Position numbers and translations under genes: made by a program. From Acidobacteriota bacterium (GTDB lineage: Bacteria > Acidobacteriota > Terriglobia > Acidiferrales > UBA7541), in NCBI GenBank assembly GCA_013289825.1, contig JABCZF010000004.1:124001-188000 (forward strand): a stretch of 64,000 nucleotides of DNA, read 5' to 3'. Of this stretch, positions 1 to 8,350 are shown piece after piece. Below the pieces are notes generated by a model. The model searched no databases. It was given only the letters and a program-made list of their open reading frames with translations, and was not told where the DNA came from. Position 1 is the stretch's first letter; each line of letters begins with the position of its first letter.

Positions 1-330
1 GGCGAAGTCCCGCGCGCCGAAACCATCGTGGACGAGCACGTCGGGAAGTTTCTTTCCTGGCAGGCGAGCGTGGAATTGGTTGGGGTGGTGGATGCGCTGC
101 GCGCGCGATTGCGGGAGGAAAGGGCAGCCTTCATTCATGCCCGCATGGACTCCATGAATCACCTGAGCGCGGCGGAGCGAGAGCGCATGGAATCGATGAT
201 GGACGAATTGCTGGAGAAGCTGTTACTACAACCGGCGGAGCGTCTGCGCGGGGAGAAGGAACTTCGCCGCAAGATCCAAAATGTGGAAGCGCTGCGGGAT
301 CTTTTCCTGTCGAACCGGGAGAAGCCTTGA
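1..330 (+). CDS. hemA: glutamyl-tRNA reductase, C-terminal part (5' end outside window)
   Basis: This is the last 109 codons of a reading frame open from the window edge to TGA at 328-330. The segment is helical and matches the C-terminal dimerisation domain of glutamyl-tRNA reductase, including an E-x-IV-x2-E-x3-F-x2-W pattern near the window start and a charged amphipathic helix at the end. The enzyme reduces glutamyl-tRNA to glutamate-1-semialdehyde, the first committed step of the C5 tetrapyrrole pathway. The catalytic and NADPH domains lie upstream of the window, so they cannot be checked. Four further heme genes follow directly, which strongly supports the call. The next gene starts inside the stop codon (TTGA). 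Confidence 0.88.
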   Translation, partial: GEVPRAETIVDEHVGKFLSWQASVELVGVVDALRARLREERAAFIHARMDSMNHLSAAERERMESMMDELLEKLLLQPAERLRGEKELRRKIQNVEALRDLFLSNREKP

Positions 331-1253
331 GACACCTGCGCATCGGCACCCGCGGGAGCCTGCTGGCGAAGTGGCAGGCGGAGTACGTGCGCAAACAGCT
401 TTTCGCCGGCGCGGGTGTGGAAACCGAGATCGTCGTTATCAAAACCTCGGGCGACAAGCAGCAGATGGCGCCCTTGTCCGAAATCGGCGGAAAGGGAATC
501 TTCATCAAGGAGCTGGAGGAAGCGCTGCTTGAGGAAACCATTGACCTGGCCGTGCATAGTGTCAAGGACGTTCCGACGGATACACCCTCGCGGCTGATGT
601 TTCCGGCAGTGTGCCGGCGCGAAGACGTTCGGGATTGTCTGGTTGCCGCGAACGGTGCGACCATCGCTAGCTTGCGCCAGGGCGCACGCGTCGGCACAGG
701 AAGCCTACGGCGGCAGGCGCAGCTTCGGCATATCCGGCCGGACTTGGACGTGCGCGATCTGCGGGGAAATGTGGATACACGTTTGCGCAAGGTGGAGAGC
801 GGGGAGTATGAAGCAGTCATGCTCGCAAAAGCGGGCCTTGACCGTTTAGGCTGGAGCGGACGCATCACCGAGACCCTGTCTCCGGAAGTCTTTCTACCGG
901 CAGTGGGGCAGGGAGCGATCGCCGTGGAGTGCCGTTCAAAGGATACCGGAGCAGCGGAGGTGGTAGCGGGACTTGACGACGCCGAGTCGCGCACCGCAAT
1001 TATTGCCGAGCGATCGTTGCTGGCCGCGCTGCATGGTGGATGCCAGGTGCCGCTGGGGGCTTGGGCGCGGCTGGAGCGCGGCGAATTAGTGATGGAAGCA
1101 TGTGTTTGTTCCGTGGACGGAGTGCAGTATATAAAACAGCGTGCGACATCGACTCCTGAGCAGGCCGCAGAACTCGGCGGGCACATGGCCACCCTGTTGA
1201 TGGAAGCTGGCGCCGAGAGCATCCTTCGAGAAGTGAGTCGGCACCGTGACTAG
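327..1253 (+). CDS. hemC: hydroxymethylbilane synthase (porphobilinogen deaminase)
   Basis: The 308-residue protein has the family length. It opens with an RIGTRGS-type N-terminus and carries the dipyrromethane-cofactor cysteine in an HGGCQVPLG motif (C239). It polymerises four porphobilinogen units to hydroxymethylbilane in the cytoplasm. The start is TTG at 327, overlapping the hemA stop as TTGA; no better start lies nearby, because the conserved N-terminus begins at residue 4. The 3' end overlaps hemD by 8 bases. Position in the operon and all visible motifs agree, so the assignment is firm. Confidence 0.97.
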   Translation: MRHLRIGTRGSLLAKWQAEYVRKQLFAGAGVETEIVVIKTSGDKQQMAPLSEIGGKGIFIKELEEALLEETIDLAVHSVKDVPTDTPSRLMFPAVCRREDVRDCLVAANGATIASLRQGARVGTGSLRRQAQLRHIRPDLDVRDLRGNVDTRLRKVESGEYEAVMLAKAGLDRLGWSGRITETLSPEVFLPAVGQGAIAVECRSKDTGAAEVVAGLDDAESRTAIIAERSLLAALHGGCQVPLGAWARLERGELVMEACVCSVDGVQYIKQRATSTPEQAAELGGHMATLLMEAGAESILREVSRHRD

Positions 1254-2073
1254 CACGAGGGAGTCTCCACTTCGAGAAAAAACAGTCATTGTAACTCGCG
1301 CCGCTGCGCAGAGTGGCGGGCTGTGCGAGGAACTCAACGCTCGAGGCGCCTGCGTCAGACTTCTGCCGCTAGTTTCATTTGCGCCGCCGGAGAATTGCGA
1401 TGCGCTGGACACGGCATTGACCGCTATAGAGACATTTGATTGGGTGCTCTTCACGAGTGTAAATGCGGTTCAGGCGGTGGAGCGGCGCGGAAACGAACTC
1501 CAGAGTGGTCCGGGCAGCGCCCGGAAGCTGCCGCGCGCCGCTGCCGTGGGACCGGTCACTGCCGATGCCGCAGAAGCTGCCGGATTTTCTGTAGAGTATG
1601 TGGCGGCTGACCATAGCGGAGCAGGGCTCGCCCGGGAACTTGGAGAAGAGTTGCGGAACAAAAAAGTTTTTCTGCCGCGAAGCGACCGAGCGAACCCGGA
1701 ATTGCCCGCGGCCCTTCGCAGATGTGGGGCGCTTGTGACGGAAGTGGTGGCCTATAGAAACTTGCCTCCAAACGCGACGGATCGAGAACAGTTACACGAA
1801 ATGTTTCGGAATAGAGTTGATAGTATTTTGTTTTACAGTCCTAGCGCTGTAGAAAACTTTCTGGAGTTGCTGGGGCGGGAGCGGTTGGGCCCCTTGCAGG
1901 GGAGAGTAGTGATGGTGGCCATCGGACCTACGACCGCGAATGCACTGAGCGCGGCAGGGATCCAAAGAATCGCAAGGGCCGCGGATACGACGACGAAAGC
2001 AATCGTCGAGGCTCTAGAGGGACATTTGGCGCGCACGAAAAAGAGGTCGGCGGTGGGGATGGCAGAGCAATGA
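1246..2073 (+). CDS. hemD: uroporphyrinogen-III synthase
   Basis: A 275-residue protein starting at GTG 1246 inside the end of hemC and ending with an ATGA overlap into hemB. HemD sequences diverge strongly. The support here is length, position between hemC and hemB, an early VTR segment followed by a G-L-ELxxRGA stretch, and a central '[17 protein letters not shown]' segment typical of the family. It cyclises hydroxymethylbilane to uroporphyrinogen III with inversion of ring D. About 25 charged residues after the last family-like segment form a low-complexity tail. Confidence 0.92.
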   Translation: MTSTRESPLREKTVIVTRAAAQSGGLCEELNARGACVRLLPLVSFAPPENCDALDTALTAIETFDWVLFTSVNAVQAVERRGNELQSGPGSARKLPRAAAVGPVTADAAEAAGFSVEYVAADHSGAGLARELGEELRNKKVFLPRSDRANPELPAALRRCGALVTEVVAYRNLPPNATDREQLHEMFRNRVDSILFYSPSAVENFLELLGRERLGPLQGRVVMVAIGPTTANALSAAGIQRIARAADTTTKAIVEALEGHLARTKKRSAVGMAEQ

Positions 2074-3044
2074 GCTTTCCCACGCATCGTCCACGGCGTT
2101 TGCGGCGAAGCGAAGTGCTGCGCGGCTTGGTGCGCGAGACGCGGCTGAGTGTTTCCGGACTGGTCTATCCGATGTTCGTGTGCCCCGGAACAAAGGTTCG
2201 CAAGGAAGTCAGCTCGATGCCTGGGGTGTATCAGCAATCGGTCGACCAGATTCTCGAAGACTCGAAGGAAGTGGAAGCGCTGGGACTTTCAGCAGTAATT
2301 CTTTTTGGTTTGCCGGAGTCCAAAGATGCGCGCGGCACGCTCTCAACTTCTGGGCAAGGCGTGGTCCAAAGAGCGATTGAAGCGATTCGAAAAGCCAATC
2401 TGAAACTGCTGGTCATCACCGACGTCTGCTTGTGCGAATACACGGATCACGGGCATTGCGGCGTGATTGAGCATGGAGAGGTTGCCAATGACGCGACGCT
2501 GCCGATTCTTGCAGCGCAGGCGTTGTCGCATGCGCGGGCCGGTGCGGACATCGTCGCGCCTTCGGACATGATGGATGGGCGTGTGGCGGCCATTCGGGAA
2601 ACGCTCGATGAGCACAAATTCCATGACATCGCCATTCTGGCCTATGCCGCAAAATACTGTTCGGGTTTCTATGGACCCTTTCGCGAGGCAGCGGATTCTT
2701 CGCCGCAATTCGGCGATCGCCGCAGCTATCAGATGGATCCGGCGAACGCGCGCGAGGCCTTGAAAGAAGTCGTGCTGGATCTCGATGAAGGCGCGGACAT
2801 CGTGATGGTGAAGCCGGCGCTGCCGTATCTCGACGTCATCCGGCGTGTGCGCGATGCGTTTGACGTTCCCGTGGGCGCCTACAACGTAAGTGGAGAGTAT
2901 GCCATGGTCAAAGCCGCCGCCGAGAAGGGCTGGGTGGACGAGAAGCGCGTCGTGCTGGAAATATTGACGGGAATTCAGCGCGCGGGCGCAGACATTATTT
3001 TGACGTATCACGGCAAGGATGCCGCGCGATGGCTGAAACCGTGA
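2070..3044 (+). CDS. hemB: delta-aminolevulinic acid dehydratase (porphobilinogen synthase)
   Basis: This 324-residue enzyme condenses two 5-aminolevulinate molecules to porphobilinogen. The Schiff-base lysines are visible as K195 ([12 protein letters not shown]) and K248 ([11 protein letters not shown]). The metal site is the cysteine-rich type: C120, C122 and C130 in a [13 protein letters not shown] motif. That indicates a zinc-dependent enzyme rather than the magnesium-only type with aspartates. Its ATG overlaps the hemD stop (ATGA), which suggests translational coupling. Confidence 0.97.
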   Translation: MSFPTHRPRRLRRSEVLRGLVRETRLSVSGLVYPMFVCPGTKVRKEVSSMPGVYQQSVDQILEDSKEVEALGLSAVILFGLPESKDARGTLSTSGQGVVQRAIEAIRKANLKLLVITDVCLCEYTDHGHCGVIEHGEVANDATLPILAAQALSHARAGADIVAPSDMMDGRVAAIRETLDEHKFHDIAILAYAAKYCSGFYGPFREAADSSPQFGDRRSYQMDPANAREALKEVVLDLDEGADIVMVKPALPYLDVIRRVRDAFDVPVGAYNVSGEYAMVKAAAEKGWVDEKRVVLEILTGIQRAGADIILTYHGKDAARWLKP

Positions 3045-3063
3045 GCACTGGAGCCGGAGTTCG

Positions 3064-4392
3064 ATGAGCGTGACATCCACAAAATTCAAAGTCCAGCGGC
3101 GGCGTTCGCGGGAGATTTTTGAACGCGCCGAGAAGATACTCGTCGGAGGCGTGAACAGCCCGGTGCGGGCCTTTCGTTCCGTGGGAGGCCAGCCGCTCAT
3201 CATTGAGCGCGGCAGCGGGCCATACCTTTACGATGCCGACGGCAATGAATTGCTCGACTACGTTTGTTCCTGGGGAGCCATGCTGCTGGGGCACGCGCAT
3301 CCAGCGGTGACCGAGGCAATTGTCGAGCAAGCGCAGCGCGGAACGAGTTACGGGGCGACCACGGAGCTGGAAGTCGAACTTGCGAGTCTCGTCACAGAAG
3401 CCATTCCGTCGATCGAAAAGATTCGATTCGTTTCCAGCGGAACGGAAGCCACCATGAGCGCGGTGCGTCTGGCCCGCGGAGTTACCAAGCGTGATTTTAT
3501 CCTGAAGTTCGAAGGTTGCTACCACGGCCATGCCGACAGTTTTCTTTCGCAAGCAGGATCGGGCCTGGCCACACTTGGGATTGCGGAATGCCCGGGTGTT
3601 CCGCAAGTACTGGCGGAACTGACTTTGAACGCGCCTTACAACGATTTGCCAGCGGTTGAAAGGCTGTTTGCTCAACATAAGGACAAGATCGCAGCAGTCA
3701 TCGTCGAGCCGATTGCCGCGAACATGGGCGTTGTCGAGCCAGAAGCGGGATTTTTGCTCGGGTTGCGGGAAATCACCAAGCGGAGCGGCGCACTCCTCAT
3801 CGTAGACGAAGTGATTACCGGGTTTCGGATGCACTTCGGAGCGGCGCAGCAACTGGCCCGAGTCGAGGCTGATCTGACCACACTTGGCAAAATCATTGGT
3901 GGAGGCTTGCCGGCTGCGGCGTACGGCGGGAGCGCGCAAATCATGAACCATGTGGCGCCGCTTGGGCCCGTCTATCAGGCGGGAACGCTTGCGGGAAATC
4001 CTCTGGCGATGCGCGCCGGGATTGCCACCCTCAAGCAGCTCACGCGCGCAGGACTCTATGAAGGCCTCCGCGAGCAGTCTCGCAGGCTGGTGGAGGGGCT
4101 ACGCGAGGCGCTGGCCGAAAGTGGGATTGCCGGGCAAGTCAACGCCACCGGGTCACTGGCGACACTGTTTTTCACAGCGCTGCCAGTGCGCAACTACAGC
4201 GATGCAAAGCGATCGGACACCAAACAATACGCAAGATTTTTCCGTGAGATGTTGGAGCGCGGCGTGTTTCTCGCTCCCTCGCAGTTTGAAGCTGCGTTTG
4301 TCTCCGCAGCGCACACTTCTAGAAACGTAACGCGGACGATCGCGGCCGCGCGAGATTCCTTCAAGGCTATGGCCGCTGAGCCGGCAACCTAA
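3064..4392 (+). CDS. hemL: glutamate-1-semialdehyde 2,1-aminomutase
   Basis: A 442-residue fold-type I PLP enzyme that converts glutamate-1-semialdehyde to 5-aminolevulinate. The PLP lysine is K276 in the LGKIIGGGLP motif. Other family blocks are VNSPVRAF near the N-terminus, SSGTEATMSA for phosphate binding and LIVDEVITGFR with the cofactor aspartate. It lies 19 bp after hemB. With hemA it makes the C5 route to ALA complete, although the two genes sit at opposite ends of the operon. Confidence 0.96.
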   Translation: MSVTSTKFKVQRRRSREIFERAEKILVGGVNSPVRAFRSVGGQPLIIERGSGPYLYDADGNELLDYVCSWGAMLLGHAHPAVTEAIVEQAQRGTSYGATTELEVELASLVTEAIPSIEKIRFVSSGTEATMSAVRLARGVTKRDFILKFEGCYHGHADSFLSQAGSGLATLGIAECPGVPQVLAELTLNAPYNDLPAVERLFAQHKDKIAAVIVEPIAANMGVVEPEAGFLLGLREITKRSGALLIVDEVITGFRMHFGAAQQLARVEADLTTLGKIIGGGLPAAAYGGSAQIMNHVAPLGPVYQAGTLAGNPLAMRAGIATLKQLTRAGLYEGLREQSRRLVEGLREALAESGIAGQVNATGSLATLFFTALPVRNYSDAKRSDTKQYARFFREMLERGVFLAPSQFEAAFVSAAHTSRNVTRTIAAARDSFKAMAAEPAT

Positions 4393-4413
4393 TTCACAAA
4401 GGAGGGTATGGCA

Positions 4414-4953
4414 ATGCCCGAGGGTATCGAACTGCCTGAAGCGCATGACGAGCGCGGAGAAAATCCGTTCCTGGTTCCTGTTTCGGTCACAATTTCCATT
4501 CTCGCCGTACTTGTAGCGGCGGTTACGCTGCTTGGCCATCGCGCGCACACGGAAGAGCTGCTGCTGCAATCGCAAGCGACCGATCAATGGGCGTACTACC
4601 AGGCGAAGAATATCCGTCTGCACGAAATGCAAAGCGTCGCGGATATGCTGGGCGCGCTATCTACCCAAAACAAAGAGAAGGCTGCCGCTCTCGAAGAGAA
4701 GTACAAGAAGGAAGTAGAACGCTACGAAGGGGACAAAGACGACATCAGCGAAAAAGCCAAGGAACTCGAGAAGGAACGCGACCTCGTCAGCCGGCGCGCA
4801 GACCGGTTCGATGGCGGAGAGGGCCTCATTGAGGTCGGTCTGGTCATTTGTTCGATGACGCTGCTCACCAAGCGGCGTGGATACTGGATCGCGGGGATGC
4901 TGATCGGAGCAGGCGGTGTCGTATTTGCTTTGACCGCCTTTTTAGTTCACTAG
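4414..4953 (+). CDS. DUF4337-family membrane protein
   Basis: About 179 residues. Residues 20-45 form a transmembrane helix, a long charged coiled-coil segment follows (about 70-130), and two more hydrophobic helices end the protein. This pattern and the 'WAYYQAKNIR' block match the DUF4337 family, whose function is unknown. GGAGG at 4401-4405 lies 8 bases from ATG 4414 but only 2 from ATG 4408, so 4414 was chosen. It may be read through from hemL, 21 bp upstream, but it has its own good ribosome binding site. Confidence 0.7.
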   Translation: MPEGIELPEAHDERGENPFLVPVSVTISILAVLVAAVTLLGHRAHTEELLLQSQATDQWAYYQAKNIRLHEMQSVADMLGALSTQNKEKAAALEEKYKKEVERYEGDKDDISEKAKELEKERDLVSRRADRFDGGEGLIEVGLVICSMTLLTKRRGYWIAGMLIGAGGVVFALTAFLVH

Positions 4954-4964
4954 CAAAGGAGTTT

Positions 4965-4989
4965 GCGGGCGCCCAATATTTAGGCCCGC
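4965..4989. terminator. candidate bidirectional hairpin between convergent genes
   Basis: GCGGGC (4965-4970) pairs with GCCCGC (4984-4989) across a 13-nt AT-rich loop between two convergent genes. It overlaps the stop codon of the minus-strand gene. No clear T-run follows, so terminator function is only suggested. Confidence 0.35.
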
Positions 4990-5573
4990 GCCGGTGGTTC
5001 GGAGCTCCCGAGCCGTCGAACTTCTTCCATTAGCTTTTCCAATCGGCCAAGCAATTCCTGGTGGCGAACGTCTTCGGTCGCGGGCTTCTTTCCGACGAAG
5101 GAGAGTGTGCCGCTCGGCTCGAGGATACACTTGTCGACCTCACCGAGTGAGTCAAAGCCCTGCTTCCTTGCCGCAGCTGCGAGTTGCGATGTGCTGATCA
5201 ACTCTTTTTTCAACCGGTCAGCCCTGACTTTCCCGTTCTCGATTAGAACATCCGATTGTCCTTCCACGATCTGCTCCAACTTGCTGTGGCCGTAGAGAAA
5301 ACGCACCACCAGATAGTTGATAACCAGCAGCGAGGTCGCGCCGATCAGGCCGCCGGAGACACTGTTGTCGTCACCGATGATGGCGTTTTGCACGGTATTG
5401 GATAAGGTGAGCAACACGACGAGGTCGAAAGGATTAAGCTGAACAAGTTCGCGCTTCCCGGAGAGCCTGAGGCTCACGACCAGGAACAGGTAAACGACAA
5501 TCGGCCGGAGGATTTTCTCGAGCAGGGGCAACCCCAGGACAAACATGTCTTTCCAAATGTCATGTGTCGGCAC
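4980..5573 (-). CDS. DUF421 (YetF/YrbG-type) inner-membrane protein
   Basis: About 197 residues with three N-terminal transmembrane helices, the 'SGKRELVQLNPFDLVVLLTLSN' region (shown in part) typical of DUF421 proteins, and a soluble C-terminal domain with the 'VLIENGKV' strand. The family is widespread; its role is not settled, and links to envelope or sporulation functions come from Bacillus YetF relatives. The reading frame opens at ATG 5588, but AGGAGG lies between that codon and GTG 5573, so 5573 is the better start (spacing 4). The C-terminal 25 residues are charged and not conserved in the family. Confidence 0.78.
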   Translation of the reverse strand: MPTHDIWKDMFVLGLPLLEKILRPIVVYLFLVVSLRLSGKRELVQLNPFDLVVLLTLSNTVQNAIIGDDNSVSGGLIGATSLLVINYLVVRFLYGHSKLEQIVEGQSDVLIENGKVRADRLKKELISTSQLAAAARKQGFDSLGEVDKCILEPSGTLSFVGKKPATEDVRHQELLGRLEKLMEEVRRLGSSEPPARA

Positions 5574-5709
5574 ATGGCCTCCTAACATCTAGCGGATATT
5601 TCCAGACTAGGGCACAGCAAGAATTGTGCTGAATCGATTGGGAGGTTAGCACGCTCGCCGCCGGTCGAAAAGCGGGCCGGCCGAGGGTGCCCGCTTGAGG
5701 GATCACCAC

Positions 5710-5725
5710 CTGTACTCGCGTACAG
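5710..5725. promoter_or_regulatory. CTGT-N8-ACAG palindrome (LexA-box-like)
   Basis: The 16-mer reads CTGTACTCGCGTACAG. Its outer tetramers and spacing equal the proteobacterial LexA box, and the inner bases are also symmetric apart from the centre. Acidobacteriota LexA specificity is not known to me, so this may belong to another dimeric repressor. Confidence 0.3.
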
Positions 5726-5873
5726 TCATATTTTCGCAACAGGCCGTATTCTATCGCCTCGCTTTTTATTCGCAATCCGCTATGATTGAGCAGTTTCGAT
5801 AATCCACGGCCCGTAAGGTCGTTCTAGAACGCGAACGTAAGGCGGAGGAGTTTGCCGCGGACCCTTGGGGGTA

Positions 5874-5887
5874 CGAAAACGTTTTCG
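5874..5887. promoter_or_regulatory. perfect 14-bp palindrome next to the kinase start
   Basis: CGAAAACGTTTTCG is a perfect palindrome ending 14 bp before the kinase ATG (5902), in the place where a Shine-Dalgarno would normally sit. It resembles LacI-family operators, which have a central CG. No lacI-type gene is in the window. Confidence 0.35.
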
Positions 5888-5901
5888 CTAGCAGCGACCC
5901 T

Positions 5902-8313
5902 ATGTCACAACGCGCTTCTCTTGAACAGAGCATACCAGCCACTCCTGAGCAACTCTCGACCTTGCTCGATTGCGCCCGCGAACTCCTGACCATTCTCGGT
6001 ACTGATGGAATTGTGCGACATGCGAGCGCCGGAGCAACGCGCGCTCTCGGTTTGCATCCCGATGAACTCGTGGGGAGAGCGCTTTCAGATTTCTTGCATC
6101 CAGATGATGTGAACGAGACCAGCGAGCGACTGCGAGGAGTCGCTGACACTCCGAACGAAACGCAGAAAGGGCGCTGCCGCTTACGTTCGAACACGGGAGA
6201 GTGGCGCTGGTTCGAGGAGACGGTCAGCAGCTGCCTGGGCCATCCGGCTGTCGACGGGTTAGTGGTTAGTTTTTTGGATATAACCGAGTTGCATCGGATG
6301 GAAGCCGAGCGCCAGGTCATCTCGGAAGTCGTCCACGCATTAAATCAGACGGCTAATCTGGATGAACTGCTCGAGGGCATTCACCAGGCTTTGAAAAAAG
6401 TCCTCTACGCCGAGAATTGCTTCGTCGCTCTCCATGACCCGAAAGAAGACACCTTTTACTTTCCCTTTCTAGTGGATCAGTTTGATATGGCGCCGCCTCC
6501 CCAGAAAGTTGGGCGAAGTTGCACTGCGTTTGTTTTTCGTACCGGCAAGGCCATGCTCATCCCCCAGTCTGAGTTTGATCGTCTTGTACAGCAGGGAGAC
6601 GTGGAGCTGGTCGGCTCGCCGTCCCCAGCGTGGCTGGGCGTGCCCCTGAAAACACCGCGAGCGACCATCGGCGTTCTAGTCGTGCAGCACTACGAGAACG
6701 AAAGCGCTTATGACATGCGGGACCTGGAGTTTCTTGATTCTGTCGGTGGCCACATAGCCCTGGCGATCGAGCGGCGGAGATCCGAGGAAGCGCTGCGCAA
6801 AAGCGAATCCGTCTTCCGTCTTCTTTTTTCGAACAACCCTCTTCCGACGTGGGTAATGGACGACGAAAGTCTGCAGTTTATCCAGGTGAACGATGCGGCC
6901 GTGCAGCAGTACGGTTTTGCGGCCGAAGAGTTTAGCCGCATGACCATGTTCGACATTCGGCCGGAGGAGAAAGGCGCATCCCTTGAAGTTCGTCCCAAAA
7001 AAGATGGCGCCGCCGGTCGTTACCAGGGCGTTTCTAAGCACCGCAAGAAAGACGGAAAGGTTTTTGAAGTCGAGTTGATCTCGCACCAGTTCGAGCATGC
7101 CGGACGGAAGGTGCGTCTGGTGGTGGCGCAGGACATCAACGAGCGTCATCTTCTGGAACAGCAACTGCGTCAGGCGCAAAAGATGGAAGCCGTCGGGCGG
7201 CTGGCGGGCGGCGTGGCACACGATTTCAACAACCTTTTGATGGTCATCAAGGGACACTCCGAGCTCTTGATGAACGCATTGCCTCCAGCGGACAGCATGG
7301 CGCGAAAAATCACGCAGATCGATCGCGCGGCAGACCGTGCGACGGCTTTAACCAAGCAACTCCTCGCGTTCAGCCGCATGCAGGTTCTGCAGCCCCGAGT
7401 GATGAATCTGAACGGCGTAGTCGAGGATATGGGCAAACTCCTGCCGCGGCTGATTGGCGAAGACGTCGAGTTGGGAATTCGCACAGCGCCAGACCTGGGC
7501 GCCGTACGTGCCGACGCCAGCCAGATGGAACAGATCATTATGAATCTAGCGGTGAACGCGCGGGACGCCATGCCCACGGGTGGGCGTCTCATCATTGAAA
7601 CCTCGAACGCCGACCTCGATCGCACCTACAACTCGAGTCATCCAATCGTCAAGCCGGGCCGATACGTTTTACTCGCGGTGTCCGACACCGGCACAGGAAT
7701 GGACGCCGATACGCAAGCGCACATATTTGAGCCCTTTTTCACGACCAAAGAACCTGGCAAAGGCACAGGCCTCGGTCTCGCAACAGTGTATGGTGTTGTG
7801 AAACAGAGCGGCGGTTTCATCTGGGTGTACAGCGAACTCGGTAAAGGAACATCTTTTAAAATCTATCTGCCGCGCGTGGACCAGCCGGAAGACAAAGCGA
7901 ACACTGCGCTGCCGTTGGCGGAAGCTCCCCGCGGCACGGAAACAATCTTGCTTGCCGAAGATGAACAGGATGTGCGCGAAGTAGCGCGTGAGTTTCTGGA
8001 ATCCGGCGGCTACACCGTCATCGAAGCGAAAAATGGCGCCGAGGCGCTGCGCCTCGCGATCGAACACAAAGCTGTCATCGACCTGCTGGTGTCGGACATG
8101 GTCATGCCCGGCATGACCGGCAAAGAGCTGGCGCGGCGGCTAAAGCGGCAGCATTCGAGCGTTTGTGTAGTCTATATGTCCGGCTATACGGAACAGACGG
8201 CGGCCGAAACTGCGGAGGCCGATGGCCACATGCTCCTGCTCACCAAGCCCTTCAGCCGCGGAAGTATCCTGCGCACGGTGCGAGAAGCACTTAACGCCGC
8301 CCGCGACAATTAG
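5902..8313 (+). CDS. hybrid sensor histidine kinase (PAS-GAF-PAS-HisKA-HATPase-REC)
   Basis: An 803-residue soluble protein with no transmembrane helix. Domains in order: PAS (about 20-130), GAF (about 145-290), PAS (about 300-415), HisKA with the phospho-accepting His in GGVAHDFNNLL (about 430-500), HATPase with DTGTGM and GKGTGLGL boxes (about 535-655), and a C-terminal receiver (about 670-800) whose phosphorylated Asp is in LLVSDMVMPG. The N-terminal PAS and GAF domains should sense a cytoplasmic or diffusible signal. It has no adjacent output regulator and so is an orphan hybrid kinase. No Shine-Dalgarno is visible before the ATG. Confidence 0.9.
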   Translation: MSQRASLEQSIPATPEQLSTLLDCARELLTILGTDGIVRHASAGATRALGLHPDELVGRALSDFLHPDDVNETSERLRGVADTPNETQKGRCRLRSNTGEWRWFEETVSSCLGHPAVDGLVVSFLDITELHRMEAERQVISEVVHALNQTANLDELLEGIHQALKKVLYAENCFVALHDPKEDTFYFPFLVDQFDMAPPPQKVGRSCTAFVFRTGKAMLIPQSEFDRLVQQGDVELVGSPSPAWLGVPLKTPRATIGVLVVQHYENESAYDMRDLEFLDSVGGHIALAIERRRSEEALRKSESVFRLLFSNNPLPTWVMDDESLQFIQVNDAAVQQYGFAAEEFSRMTMFDIRPEEKGASLEVRPKKDGAAGRYQGVSKHRKKDGKVFEVELISHQFEHAGRKVRLVVAQDINERHLLEQQLRQAQKMEAVGRLAGGVAHDFNNLLMVIKGHSELLMNALPPADSMARKITQIDRAADRATALTKQLLAFSRMQVLQPRVMNLNGVVEDMGKLLPRLIGEDVELGIRTAPDLGAVRADASQMEQIIMNLAVNARDAMPTGGRLIIETSNADLDRTYNSSHPIVKPGRYVLLAVSDTGTGMDADTQAHIFEPFFTTKEPGKGTGLGLATVYGVVKQSGGFIWVYSELGKGTSFKIYLPRVDQPEDKANTALPLAEAPRGTETILLAEDEQDVREVAREFLESGGYTVIEAKNGAEALRLAIEHKAVIDLLVSDMVMPGMTGKELARRLKRQHSSVCVVYMSGYTEQTAAETAEADGHMLLLTKPFSRGSILRTVREALNAARDN

Positions 8314-8350
8314 TGCCCCGGTCTGTTGAAATGTTCCCCGAGTATTCGAT

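Larger units (their letters stand above)
5589..5901. other. divergent intergenic region with several palindromes
   Basis: This 313-bp spacer separates the DUF421 gene (minus) from the hybrid kinase (plus). No open frame looks coding. It holds CTGT-N8-ACAG at 5710-5725, a GTTCTAGAAC palindrome at 5821-5830 and a CGAAAACGTTTTCG palindrome at 5874-5887, listed below where notable. It presumably contains promoters for both genes, but no convincing -35/-10 pair stands out. Confidence 0.5.

Noticed and set aside
131..1222. Long minus-strand open frame antisense to hemC
   Set aside because: It lies wholly opposite a gene with diagnostic HemC motifs, and its translation is Ser/Arg-rich without any domain; a GC-rich shadow frame.
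7586..7601. GTCTCA-TCAT-TGAAAC in the orphan kinase as an operator copy
   Set aside because: The spacer is 4 rather than 3 bases and it lies in the HATPase coding region, so it is more likely chance.
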